This document shows positions 36,717-46,100 of a DNA stretch of 55,293 nt, in pieces (position 1 is the first letter of the stretch; each line of letters starts with the position of its first letter). Made by a program: the position numbers and the translations under genes. The notes under the pieces were generated by a model, which worked only from the letters and a program-made list of their open reading frames with translations, ran no database searches and had not been told where the DNA came from. The stretch comes from Bacteroidales bacterium Bact_19 (lineage in GTDB: Bacteria > Bacteroidota > Bacteroidia > Bacteroidales > ML635J-15): positions 1 through 55,293 of the forward strand of contig LUZK01000062.1 of NCBI GenBank assembly GCA_001603595.1. The letters run 5' to 3'.

Positions 36717-39062
36717 TTATTTCTGAACGACAAATTTTCTTTTACTTACAATTTTTGAATACTTGTCTTTTAATATAAATATATAAATCCCATCATTTAA
36801 TTCCGGTAAATTAACCTGATGATAAGCTTCTGTTACGGAATTTAATTGTTTTTCATAAATTCTTATTCCGTTCAAGTTATATATTTCAAGATTTCCGCAA
36901 AATTCTTTTCCTGTCGAAAAATAAAAGTTTCCGTTATTTGGATTTGGATAAATATTTATATTATCTGCAAGTTTATATTCTTTTGCATTTACATAGGAAT
37001 CCCAATCCCAAATAGCAAGAGAATATTCACCGACTTTGAGGCTGTCAACGGTAAATCTTTTAATAACTTTGTTATGAGTTGCCGGTTCAATTGTCCAATC
37101 TGCGGAGCGATTCGGACGATATAATAATACCAAAGAATCTAAACTGTTAGTTATAAAGTCGTTATCAACATAGCCTGACGCAGTGGTTGCTGTATTGTAT
37201 GAAAATTCTCCTTTAGCTAAAAAACCTTGCGGGAAAACACCTTCGATTGTCCAATAACGATGATTTGCAATTTTTAGTCCCTGTATTGGATTTTTGAAAG
37301 TATCCGGAGCTGCCCAGTTGTGAGTTACCCGTAAAAATGCATCTTTTTCGTTATTAACAGATTGGACATTTGCTTTAAAATATGTGTAATTGTAAGTTTT
37401 ATAACCTGTAGATGAAATAAATTTAGGTTCTTTAATTGTTGCATCAGATGTTTTTTCGTAGTAATCCACCATTACTAATGCAGGATTGAATGGAATGTTA
37501 AATGTTTTTTCACCGAATTCTCCGTCAAATTCAATAACATCGCTTATAATTTCGTAGTTTTCGTCCATAAAATTTATTTCTACTTTATTTCCATTTGCGA
37601 AACTATCGCGACCACGGAGCTTTTGTTTCACAAATACAGTTACGTCATATCCCGAACCATTATTAACTGAAATGGTGGAATCTATGGAATAATGAACAAA
37701 TCCTGGACTAAATACCCACTCTTGAAAGAAATCAGTTAAATCAACACCTGTGTAATTTGACAGGAAGTCTCTGATGTTATAAGAACTAATTGATTGATAA
37801 GTAAAATTATTAATAAGCGCAGTAATAGCCGGGAAAAATATATCATCGCCAAGGTAACCGCGTAAGGCATGTGCAACACTGGCTCCTTTTTCATAAACAG
37901 TTCGTGAGTAAGTTAAATCCTGACTCATAGGATACAAGGCATGAAAACCTCCATCCTCTACGGGATAATACCTTAAAACTGCTTCGTGGGATTTACGTCT
38001 AAATGCAAGTGCTGTTTCTTTGCTTTTAACAAATTCATAAAAAATTGTTTCTGAGAATGTTGCCCAACCTTCATTAATCCACATATCTTCTGCAGAAGAG
38101 CAGGTAATTGCATTTCCAAACCACATGTGAGCTAATTCGTGATAAAATAAATCTTCGTATGTTAAAGATCCATCAATAAAAGCTCTGCCCATTGCAATGT
38201 TTGTAACATGCTCCATAGCACCACTGCTAAATGGGACTGCAACATATCCAACTCTATTCCATTTATAAGGTCCGAATTTAGCTTCATAAACAGCAAGAGT
38301 TGTATCAATATTAACAAAAGAATTTGCTGTTCTGGCACTGTCGCCAGGATAAATGTAAAACTCTACCGGATATGAACGCTCCAACCCGTTGTATATATGC
38401 GAAATCTTTTGATAGCTGCCTACGGCTACCGAAACTAAATATGTGGGTATGGGCTCATCTATTCTCCAGTGGTATGTTTTCTTTAGAGTTACAGGATCTT
38501 CGGTTACTGATAATAACTCGCCTGTACAAACGGCAGTATGTTGAGGTTTTGTGGTAATGATTGTGTTAACAGATGCTCTGTCAATGAAATCGTCATTACA
38601 CGGGAACCAAACTCTTCCATAGTTGTGGGGTATATCCTGAAAAGCAACTCCTAAATTAAATGCATATCCATTCAAAAAATAAAATCCTCCCCATCCAGAA
38701 GGATCTTTTTGTGGATTCCCGTTGTAATAAACTGTTACATTTAACTCATCATCAGGGTTGTAACTGTCTGCTAAATTGATTACTATCAAAGTATCATTAT
38801 GAGAAAAATTGTTAATTACACAAATATCGCAGTTAATAGAATCAATATTTAATCCTTGCAGATCTAAACGAATTTGATTTAAATTTTCGCTGACAGGTTT
38901 TAATCTAATTGTTGTATAACCTTGAATGAATTGATTTTCAATATCGGAAATATCCAGAACGATTGTGTATTCCTGTACGTCAATAATGTCGCTGTGAGAT
39001 TTTTGTGCTTGTAACGACAAACTTAAAACTGCAATTATTGCAATATAAAATAGTTTTCTCAT
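36717..39062 (-). CDS. Secreted M1 family aminopeptidase with T9SS sorting domain
   Basis: A 781-residue zinc aminopeptidase. Signal peptide MRKLFYIAIIAVLSLSLQAQ. The zinc motif HELAH (His308, Glu309, His312) is followed by Glu331 in NEGWA, the exact M1 spacing. The exopeptidase motif GAMEN is changed to GAMEH (281-285). After the catalytic domain, about residues 700-781 (NIYPNPNNGNFYF... ending in VVQK) form a type A Por-secretion sorting domain, so the enzyme is expected at the cell surface or outside. It starts 22 bases after ruvB, an operon placement with housekeeping genes. Confidence 0.93.
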   Translation of the reverse strand: MRKLFYIAIIAVLSLSLQAQKSHSDIIDVQEYTIVLDISDIENQFIQGYTTIRLKPVSENLNQIRLDLQGLNIDSINCDICVINNFSHNDTLIVINLADSYNPDDELNVTVYYNGNPQKDPSGWGGFYFLNGYAFNLGVAFQDIPHNYGRVWFPCNDDFIDRASVNTIITTKPQHTAVCTGELLSVTEDPVTLKKTYHWRIDEPIPTYLVSVAVGSYQKISHIYNGLERSYPVEFYIYPGDSARTANSFVNIDTTLAVYEAKFGPYKWNRVGYVAVPFSSGAMEHVTNIAMGRAFIDGSLTYEDLFYHELAHMWFGNAITCSSAEDMWINEGWATFSETIFYEFVKSKETALAFRRKSHEAVLRYYPVEDGGFHALYPMSQDLTYSRTVYEKGASVAHALRGYLGDDIFFPAITALINNFTYQSISSYNIRDFLSNYTGVDLTDFFQEWVFSPGFVHYSIDSTISVNNGSGYDVTVFVKQKLRGRDSFANGNKVEINFMDENYEIISDVIEFDGEFGEKTFNIPFNPALVMVDYYEKTSDATIKEPKFISSTGYKTYNYTYFKANVQSVNNEKDAFLRVTHNWAAPDTFKNPIQGLKIANHRYWTIEGVFPQGFLAKGEFSYNTATTASGYVDNDFITNSLDSLVLLYRPNRSADWTIEPATHNKVIKRFTVDSLKVGEYSLAIWDWDSYVNAKEYKLADNINIYPNPNNGNFYFSTGKEFCGNLEIYNLNGIRIYEKQLNSVTEAYHQVNLPELNDGIYIFILKDKYSKIVSKRKFVVQK

Positions 39063-39084
39063 CTTTTTATTACTTCTTTAAACA

Positions 39085-40107
39085 TTAGAATAGTCTTTGT
39101 TGAAAACCGGAATTGTTTTTATTTACGTGAAAATATGCTTTTTCTGTAGCTTCTCTTCCTCGGGGAGTTCTTTTTATAAAGCCTTCCATTATCAAAAAAG
39201 GTTCGTAAACTTCTTCTATTGTACCTTCATCTTCGCCCACTGCTGTGGCAATAGTTTTTAATCCGACCGGACCACCGGAGAATTTCTCAACAATAGTTTG
39301 AAGTATTTTATTGTCCATCTCGTCCAGTCCGTATTTGTCTATATTCAATGCTTCCAGGGAGTGTTTTGCAATATTTAAGTCAATTGCTCCGGAGCCTACA
39401 ACTTGAGCGAAATCTCTTACGCGACGTAATAAAGCATTCGATATTCTGGGTGTTCCACGACTGCGACGAGCAATCTCCCATGCGGCTTCTTCATCTATAG
39501 GAACATTTAATATTCTCGCCGACCTGATGATAATTTTTTTTAATATCTCGCTTGTGTAATAATTTAAATGACAATTAATTCCGAATCTGGCTCTGAGTGG
39601 ACTGGTCAATAAGCCGGAACGTGTTGTCGCTCCTATTAAAGTAAAAGGTTCAAGAGGTATCTGCACAGATCTTGCCGCAGGTCCTTTATCTATCAGAATG
39701 TCTATTCTGTAATCTTCCATAGCAGAGTAAAGATATTCCTCAACTATTGGATTTAATCTGTGAATCTCGTCAATAAAAAGGACATCTTTCTTTTGTAGGC
39801 TTGTTAAAAGACCGGCTAAATCTCCGGGTTTGTCTAATACGGGACCTGATGAAATCTTAAACCCAACGCCTAATTCATTGGCGATAATATTTGCAAGCGT
39901 TGTTTTTCCTAATCCGGGAGGACCATGCAAAAGAACATGGTCAAGGGCTTCCTGTCTTAATATGGCAGCTTTTACAAAAACTCTAAGATTTTCGACAATA
40001 TTTTCCTGACCGCTGAAATCCGAAAATTCCAGGGGACGTAATACTTTCTCAAATTCTTTATCTGCACTGCTCAGATATTCAGATTCCGGTCTGAAATTAT
40101 TTGTCAT
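39085..40107 (-). CDS. ruvB: Holliday junction branch-migration helicase RuvB
   Basis: A 340-residue AAA+ motor that with RuvA drives branch migration of Holliday junctions. Walker A GPPGLGKT (62-69), Walker B FIDEIHRL (about 113-120), sensor [18 protein letters not shown] and a winged helix at the C-terminus ([12 protein letters not shown]). The ATG at 40107 is preferred to the TTG at 40110. The promoter box at 40124-40131 marks the start of the run ruvB, M1 peptidase, tyrS, galE. ruvA is not in this window. Confidence 0.97.
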   Translation of the reverse strand: MTNNFRPESEYLSSADKEFEKVLRPLEFSDFSGQENIVENLRVFVKAAILRQEALDHVLLHGPPGLGKTTLANIIANELGVGFKISSGPVLDKPGDLAGLLTSLQKKDVLFIDEIHRLNPIVEEYLYSAMEDYRIDILIDKGPAARSVQIPLEPFTLIGATTRSGLLTSPLRARFGINCHLNYYTSEILKKIIIRSARILNVPIDEEAAWEIARRSRGTPRISNALLRRVRDFAQVVGSGAIDLNIAKHSLEALNIDKYGLDEMDNKILQTIVEKFSGGPVGLKTIATAVGEDEGTIEEVYEPFLIMEGFIKRTPRGREATEKAYFHVNKNNSGFQQRLF

Positions 40108-40123
40108 CAAAATTTATTTGTTG

Positions 40124-40131
40124 CAAAAATA
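40124..40131 (-). promoter_or_regulatory. -7 box for the ruvB run
   Basis: TATTTTTG on the minus strand, 16 bases before the ruvB ATG, with a TTTG at 40155-40158 as a possible -33 element (23-base spacer). Confidence 0.55.
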
Positions 40132-40201
40132 ACTATTTACTGCGAAATTTGACCCAAATCACTTAGAATTGATGTTTAAATTTATAAATTTTGACAATAT
40201 T

Positions 40202-41491
40202 TTATTTTGCATATTTAATAAGTTCATCTATCGGAGCAATACCTAAATGCGTTCCTTTCTCAATAGCTTTTAGAACAGCACCTCCGCCTGTAAAGATATA
40301 ATATTTAGGACTGTCGAGAGCCATGATGTATAACCCGGGCAAAAGTCTTTTCAATTCTTGCATGGTATCGCCTCCACCGTAAAGTTTTACGGCATTTGGA
40401 TTTTCATCAATCAGAGTGTCTAAAGCTATCGTACCTTCATTAAAATATGGGGTGTATCCCATTACTGCATTTACAAATACCGTATGGGCAGAATGAAAAA
40501 CTTCCAGAACATTTTCTTCCTTAAATGATTCTGCTGCCACATCTAAAACATAATTTAAACTGTCTCCTGGCTTTAATTTCCTTATATCAACTTTTCGATG
40601 TTGTCCTTCCACTTTGCCTTCCATAGTGTCAGATTCAATGATTACAGGAAGTTCTACAATTTTACCCGAATATTTTTTCGAATATTCATAAAATTCTTTT
40701 GCCAGCTTTATGTCGGTTTCGTCAACACCTTTAATCTTAATATCATATTTTGCGCATAAGTAGGCATTGTAAATTACGCCTCCCATAACAAGATAATCCG
40801 ATTTATCGAGCAAGGCATAAAGAGGCTCAATTTTAGTATCAAATTTACTGCCGGCAACTACTGCAATAAAAGGACGTTCAGCATTAAAGATACGCTCAAG
40901 GTTTTTAATTTCTTTTTGCATCAAAAAACCTGCATAAGAAGGCAAATATTTGTTAACACCAACTGTCGAAGCATGTGGTTGCCACGACCCGAAAGCATCA
41001 TTTATGTAAACATCTGCTAAGCCGGCTAATTGATATGCAAATCTGTCTTGTTCTTCGCCTTTGGCTTCTTCGCCTCTGAACCAGCGAGTATTGGGCAGAT
41101 ATATGGCATCTATCTCACTGTTTTTCAGACGTTTTATGGAATGATTAATGTTAGTTTCAATGCTCATGTATCCATTATCATCGTGAGAATAAAATTCCGG
41201 AACTTCTATACTGATATGGAGTTTTTCCTGTAAATATTCTACTATTGGTTTAACAGAAGTTTTTTCGTCAATTTTGATTTTATTTGTTTGTTTGTCCTTT
41301 GGTCTTCCGACATGGGTCATTAAGATAATTTTTCCTCCACGTGCCAGAATGTAAAACAAGGTTCCAAAAGTGGCATCTATTCTGTAAGGGTCGTGTATAA
41401 CTCCCGATTTAACAACATTATGGTCAACTCTTACCAATACAACCTTAGATTTGAGGTCTGCTTCCTGAATTAATGGTAATTTTCCTGACAT
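40202..41491 (-). CDS. Divergent phosphoglycerate kinase paralogue
   Basis: A 429-residue member of the phosphoglycerate kinase family with altered signatures. Retained: RVDHNV (21-26, Asp23/Asn25), Arg37 (usual DxTR Arg), THVGRP (59-64), GSKFDTKI (both lysines of the GGxKVxxK motif) and GGGDT. Changed: ENLRF reads PNTRWF, NDAFGTAHRAHAS reads NDAFGSWQPHAS (losing the conserved Arg and a His), and WNGPMGVFE reads VNAVMGYTPYF. It may have altered catalysis or a different substrate. ATG 41491 is chosen because the longer start at 41518 lies inside the promoter box. A tandem double PGK is encoded at 51362. Confidence 0.85.
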   Translation of the reverse strand: MSGKLPLIQEADLKSKVVLVRVDHNVVKSGVIHDPYRIDATFGTLFYILARGGKIILMTHVGRPKDKQTNKIKIDEKTSVKPIVEYLQEKLHISIEVPEFYSHDDNGYMSIETNINHSIKRLKNSEIDAIYLPNTRWFRGEEAKGEEQDRFAYQLAGLADVYINDAFGSWQPHASTVGVNKYLPSYAGFLMQKEIKNLERIFNAERPFIAVVAGSKFDTKIEPLYALLDKSDYLVMGGVIYNAYLCAKYDIKIKGVDETDIKLAKEFYEYSKKYSGKIVELPVIIESDTMEGKVEGQHRKVDIRKLKPGDSLNYVLDVAAESFKEENVLEVFHSAHTVFVNAVMGYTPYFNEGTIALDTLIDENPNAVKLYGGGDTMQELKRLLPGLYIMALDSPKYYIFTGGGAVLKAIEKGTHLGIAPIDELIKYAK

Positions 41492-41515
41492 AGTCTTAAT
41501 TTTTTTGTTAGCATT

Positions 41516-41523
41516 CAAAATTA
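41516..41523 (-). promoter_or_regulatory. -7 box for the divergent pgk
   Basis: TAATTTTG on the minus strand, 24 bases before the ATG at 41491. It contains part of an upstream in-frame ATG, which is therefore rejected as the start. Confidence 0.55.
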
Positions 41524-41588
41524 AAAAATTTTCCGATTAACAAATATTGAAAAACTATGTTTACAAAAAGAATTTTGATAAATCAATC

Positions 41589-43022
41589 CTAATCCAGTTT
41601 TTTCCTGTATAAATCAAGCTTAGATGTTGTTAAATTAATTTTTGTGTATTTCGGATTTATTTTTTCATTTTTTGGAGCAACAAAATAATCATACTCTGTT
41701 CCAGGGTCAAGGCTAATAATAAAATATCTCATAAAGTAGCACTGAACATTCCAGTTTTGCCAGAGTTCGGGCGTGGTTGTTACTATTGATTGTCGGGGAA
41801 TTTGTTCGCCAATGATGTAAATATCTTCCAAAATTTCTTTATCTCTTGATGTTTTGCCAATTTGTAAAAAAGAGAATTTATAAACTGAAATAAACAATAT
41901 TAAACTAAGAATAAAAATTTTCTTGTGATACTTTTGATGAATTTTACCAAAGAAATTTTCTATCGGACCGGCATTAAATATTGCTGCAGCGATTGCAAAA
42001 TATGCTAATGCTGGTACCAGATAAAAGCCTTTTTGAACCGGAGTAAGCATCATTGGCAGCGAACCTGATAGTCCTACAAAGGTCCAAAGCAGTATTTCAC
42101 TTTTTTTTTCTTTATCCGGTGTAATGAAAGATTTTTTTCTTGAAATCAGGTATGTCAATGTTGAAATTATTATTAATGGCAATAACTCCAGAAAAAGTCT
42201 TCCCAAAATGTAAAATCGACTTTGAACTGTGGGGTCATTATCAATTCGATATAATACTCTTTTAAAAAAATAAACCGAAAGGCTGTCTTTACTTTCGGGA
42301 AAAATAATAAACATAAGTAAAAATAGAACTATCAATGTTGTGAGAATAATCAGGGATGATAGAAACATTCTCCGGAACTTTATTCTTTTTGTAGAAACAA
42401 AATATAAAAACGGTAAAGCAAGAGGGAATAATCCCGGCAAACCTTTAGTCATAGCAGCACAAAAAATGAAAACACTGCCGGTAATCATATTAAAAACATT
42501 GTGATTTTCAAGTGATAAATAACGATAAATGAATAATACTGCTAACAGAGTGAAAATATTCATGGTATTTTCTAGTACATTATTTCTGAACGACCAAAAA
42601 CAAACGGGTATAATTATCCATAAAACAATAGGAAACCATGCTAACTTTTTTACAGAATCATCATTTCTGAAAATATTTTTCCACAAAAAAGCGATAAGCA
42701 ATGCGGAGATTATCAGAGTGAGAAAAACGAAAAATCTTTCTACATACGGATTGTCACCAAAAATTTTAAAAAATATTGCCATAATGCCGAAACCAAGAGG
42801 AGGTTGTTCATGAAAAGCAGGTAGTTCGGCAACATTTAGATAACTTAATTGCGGATACCAAAAATTTCCGAATCCAATGCTCATATTTCGACTGATGGCA
42901 GTATATTGAACGGCATCCATAAACATTCCGTCCTGAATCAAAACAGGCAAAGTTAGAATTGTTAAAATACTAAAAGAGATAATCCAAAATGATAAAACCT
43001 TATAATTTATGTGTTTAAACAT
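41589..43022 (-). CDS. GT39/ArnT-like membrane glycosyltransferase
   Basis: A 477-residue integral membrane protein with about eleven helices. The first periplasmic loop contains DGMFMDAVQYTAIS and HEQPPLGFG, the DxxxY and QPPL pattern typical of the GT39/ArnT (PMT_2) GT-C family; the acidic residue there is the likely catalytic base. It would transfer a sugar from a polyprenyl-phosphate donor to lipid A, protein or glycan. The ATG at 43022 is used because the longest frame starts with a TTG inside the -7 box TACTTTTG. It is monocistronic, between terminator 43059 and the divergent pgk. Confidence 0.8.
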   Translation of the reverse strand: MFKHINYKVLSFWIISFSILTILTLPVLIQDGMFMDAVQYTAISRNMSIGFGNFWYPQLSYLNVAELPAFHEQPPLGFGIMAIFFKIFGDNPYVERFFVFLTLIISALLIAFLWKNIFRNDDSVKKLAWFPIVLWIIIPVCFWSFRNNVLENTMNIFTLLAVLFIYRYLSLENHNVFNMITGSVFIFCAAMTKGLPGLFPLALPFLYFVSTKRIKFRRMFLSSLIILTTLIVLFLLMFIIFPESKDSLSVYFFKRVLYRIDNDPTVQSRFYILGRLFLELLPLIIISTLTYLISRKKSFITPDKEKKSEILLWTFVGLSGSLPMMLTPVQKGFYLVPALAYFAIAAAIFNAGPIENFFGKIHQKYHKKIFILSLILFISVYKFSFLQIGKTSRDKEILEDIYIIGEQIPRQSIVTTTPELWQNWNVQCYFMRYFIISLDPGTEYDYFVAPKNEKINPKYTKINLTTSKLDLYRKKLD

Positions 43023-43040
43023 TAAAGGAAAATTTTTTAT

Positions 43041-43048
43041 CAAAAGTA
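43041..43048 (-). promoter_or_regulatory. -7 box for the GT39-like gene
   Basis: TACTTTTG on the minus strand, 18 bases before the ATG at 43022. Confidence 0.5.
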
Positions 43049-43058
43049 CATTAAAAAA

Positions 43059-43092
43059 TAAAAAGTTGCCTTAATTAAGGCAACTTTTTATT
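43059..43092. terminator. Strong palindromic terminator
   Basis: AAAAAGTTGCCTTAA pairs perfectly with TTAAGGCAACTTTTT, with A/T runs at both ends. It ends the minus-strand SprB/PKD gene and would also work in the other direction. Confidence 0.9.
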
Positions 43093-43112
43093 TTTATAAA
43101 GATTTTAAATTT

Positions 43113-46100
43113 CTATTTAATCAAAATAACATTTCCTGATTTATTGTATTCATTTCCGAATAAATCGAGGAATGTGATTTGCCAATAATAAATTCCTTCA
43201 GGGCAATCTTTATCACCCATTCTTCCGTCCCATTCTTGGTAATATGAATCAGAACTAAATACTAATTCGCCCCAGCGGTTATATATTACCATCTTGTAAG
43301 ACAATGGATCTATACCATCGGCAATTACTTTGAAAGTTTCGTTTACATTGTCATGATTTGGAGTAAATGCTGTAGGAGCATAAATAGTAACATCATTGTT
43401 TACGTAAATGTCAAGGCTTGCTGTATCTTTACAACCATACCATGTAGTGGTTTCAAGTGTTACACGATAAACTCCGGGTAACTTAAATGTATAAACAGGA
43501 TTTCTGTCTGTACTGGTAGTTCCATCACTAAAGTCCCATAAGAAATAATATCCACCTGTGCTTAAATTAGTAAAGTGTACCACAGGATTAGACATGTTCA
43601 CTGTAGTTCTGTCAGCAATAAATTTTGCTTCAGGAAGTGTAAATACTGTAACCGCAATAGAAGTATCTCGTTTACATCCTTTATCTGATATCACTTCTAG
43701 CGTTACATGGTATGTTCTATCGTTATAAAATGTATTAATTGGGTTCTTATCGAATGATAAGTTTTCAAAATCCCAATCATCGAAATTCCATATATATCTC
43801 TGACCCTGGTCGGGGCTGAGCTCATAAAACTGAACTGTAAGAGGTGAACATCCATTTGTTTTGTCGGCAGTGATATTTAGGGGAGGTAAAGGATAGACTT
43901 CTACGGGAACATTTAATGATACATTTCTAAATGAGCATGCATCTTCAACATAGAAATTAAATACAGTATCTCTATTGTATGATAGTATAATCGGTAAGTT
44001 GTACAAAGAGTCGTTAATAAAAACTTGGTTTGGAGAAATACCGCCTCCGGTAATTAAGACTTCAAATTCATTTGGTTCTCCTGGGCAAACTTTATCTTTT
44101 TTAGGAGTTACCGACATTGTTAGGCTGTCGTGAACGTGAACAGTAACATTAACATCTTCGCTCACGCAATTTCTCGAATCTACAACATGTGCAGTGTAGG
44201 TTGTCGTAGAAGTAGGAGCTACAGTTGTTGTCATCCCTTGGTCATTGTTACTCCATACTATAGTATAAGGAGGAACAGAACCGCTAATAATTCCTATACC
44301 AATTTCTGTTGACATTCCATGACAAATTGTTGGATCATCCATAGCTTGAATAAAAAATGGGTCCGGTTCTGTAATTGTGTAAGACATTTCGTAATGACAG
44401 TATGATTGGTCAGTTGCTGTAACATAATATGTTCCGGCAGGGACACCAATCATATTTTGTTGCCAGCTTCCCGTTGACCAAACATACGTATAAGGTGGGC
44501 GTCCGCCGCTAACTTGAATGTAAATATTTCCATCGGAATAGCCGTTGCACGAAGCATTTGTTCCAGTTATTGTTCCCGACATAGGAGCGTCTGGTTGCAG
44601 TATTTGAACAGTGTCGTATGCTAAGCAATTATGAGCGTCGTTAATAGTAACGTAATAAATATCCGGAATAAGGTTATAAATATCTTCGCTGATTTCTCCG
44701 TTGCTCCATGTGAAATAATAAGGAGGAGTTCCGCCGAACACATTTAAATCAGCAATACCGTTGCCTTCGCCAAAGCAACGTACATGAGTCGGGGTAATAT
44801 TTCCATGAAGCGGGAGAGCCGGTTGTTGTATCTGAACTATTGTATATGCAACACAATTGTGTGCATCTGTAACTGTAACTACATATATTCCTGCATATAA
44901 ATTCCACAAATCCTGAGAAGTAAAACCATTGCTCCATTGATAAGAATAGGGAGGAGTTCCGCCTTGTACTACTAAATCAATTGAACCTGTATTTTCCCCA
45001 TAACATAATACGTCTTCTGTATATGTTGTTAGAACTAAAGGATCCGGCTCTGTGATTACAAATGTATTCACTAGTTGACATCCAACTGCATCCACAATAG
45101 TTACAGTATAAGATCCCACAGGAATATTATTTAGATCCTGTGTTAATTGTCCGTTAGACCAATAATAATAATATCCCGGGGTTCCTCCTGAGGCTGTGAT
45201 ATCAATGTATCCGTCATAATATCCATTACAAGAAACCATTCCTGCTTCATATTCCATCATAAGTGGTAATGGAGGTTGATCAACAAATACAGAGTCGTAA
45301 TGTTCGCAACCTACTGCATCAGTAATTGTTAAATAATGCCATCCGGCAAATACTCCTTGTGGGTTTTGCTCTGTTCGACCGCTTGGTTGCCAATCGAAGG
45401 TATATGGAGGAACTCCTCCGGAAACATAAGCGTAAAGATTTCCTGTAGCATCTCCATGACACAATACATCATCGGCATATAGGTTAGAAATAATTGGCGG
45501 ATTTGCATCAGCAATATTCATTTCACCAATAACCTGACATCCCCAAGTGTCAGTGAGTGTAATATAATAATATCCCGAAGGAACTATTATTTGATCTGTA
45601 GGTCCGGCATGTGTATTTACAGTTCCCCATGAATATTCCCATGTATAATTAGGTGAACTGTTTAATGCTGTTACAGATATAACACCACTTGTGTCACCAA
45701 AGCATAATACATCCTGACCGGTTATTTCGATACCAAGTTCAGGTAAAGGATAAAGCCATGTCCCGGGGAAAACGGTATCCTGAATAAAACCTTCCAATTC
45801 CCAAGTTTGATTAAACCATGTTAAAGGGATATATCCTAAAGGCCAGCTTTCAGAAATCAAAGGTTCACAATTTGTTGGGAAACAGAACGAAATATCTTTC
45901 GTTTGCATTCCTCCGCCTTTTGTACCATCGGGGGTATTAAAATATTCCTCAAGAGTAACAGCGGGAGTCTCATATGAATTTGAACAATACAATAAAGTTT
46001 GGCTCATTCCTAAGTCCCCGTTATTTACCTGTATTTCAGGTAAGCAAAATGACGGTATTGTGGTAATAGGGAACAAACCTCCGGTAGGTATGGTAACCTG

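Noticed and set aside
44500-45700. Repeated segments in the giant gene considered as a CRISPR or DNA repeat
   Set aside because: They are protein-level SprB repeats about 230 bases long with diverged DNA; no short direct repeats with unique spacers exist.
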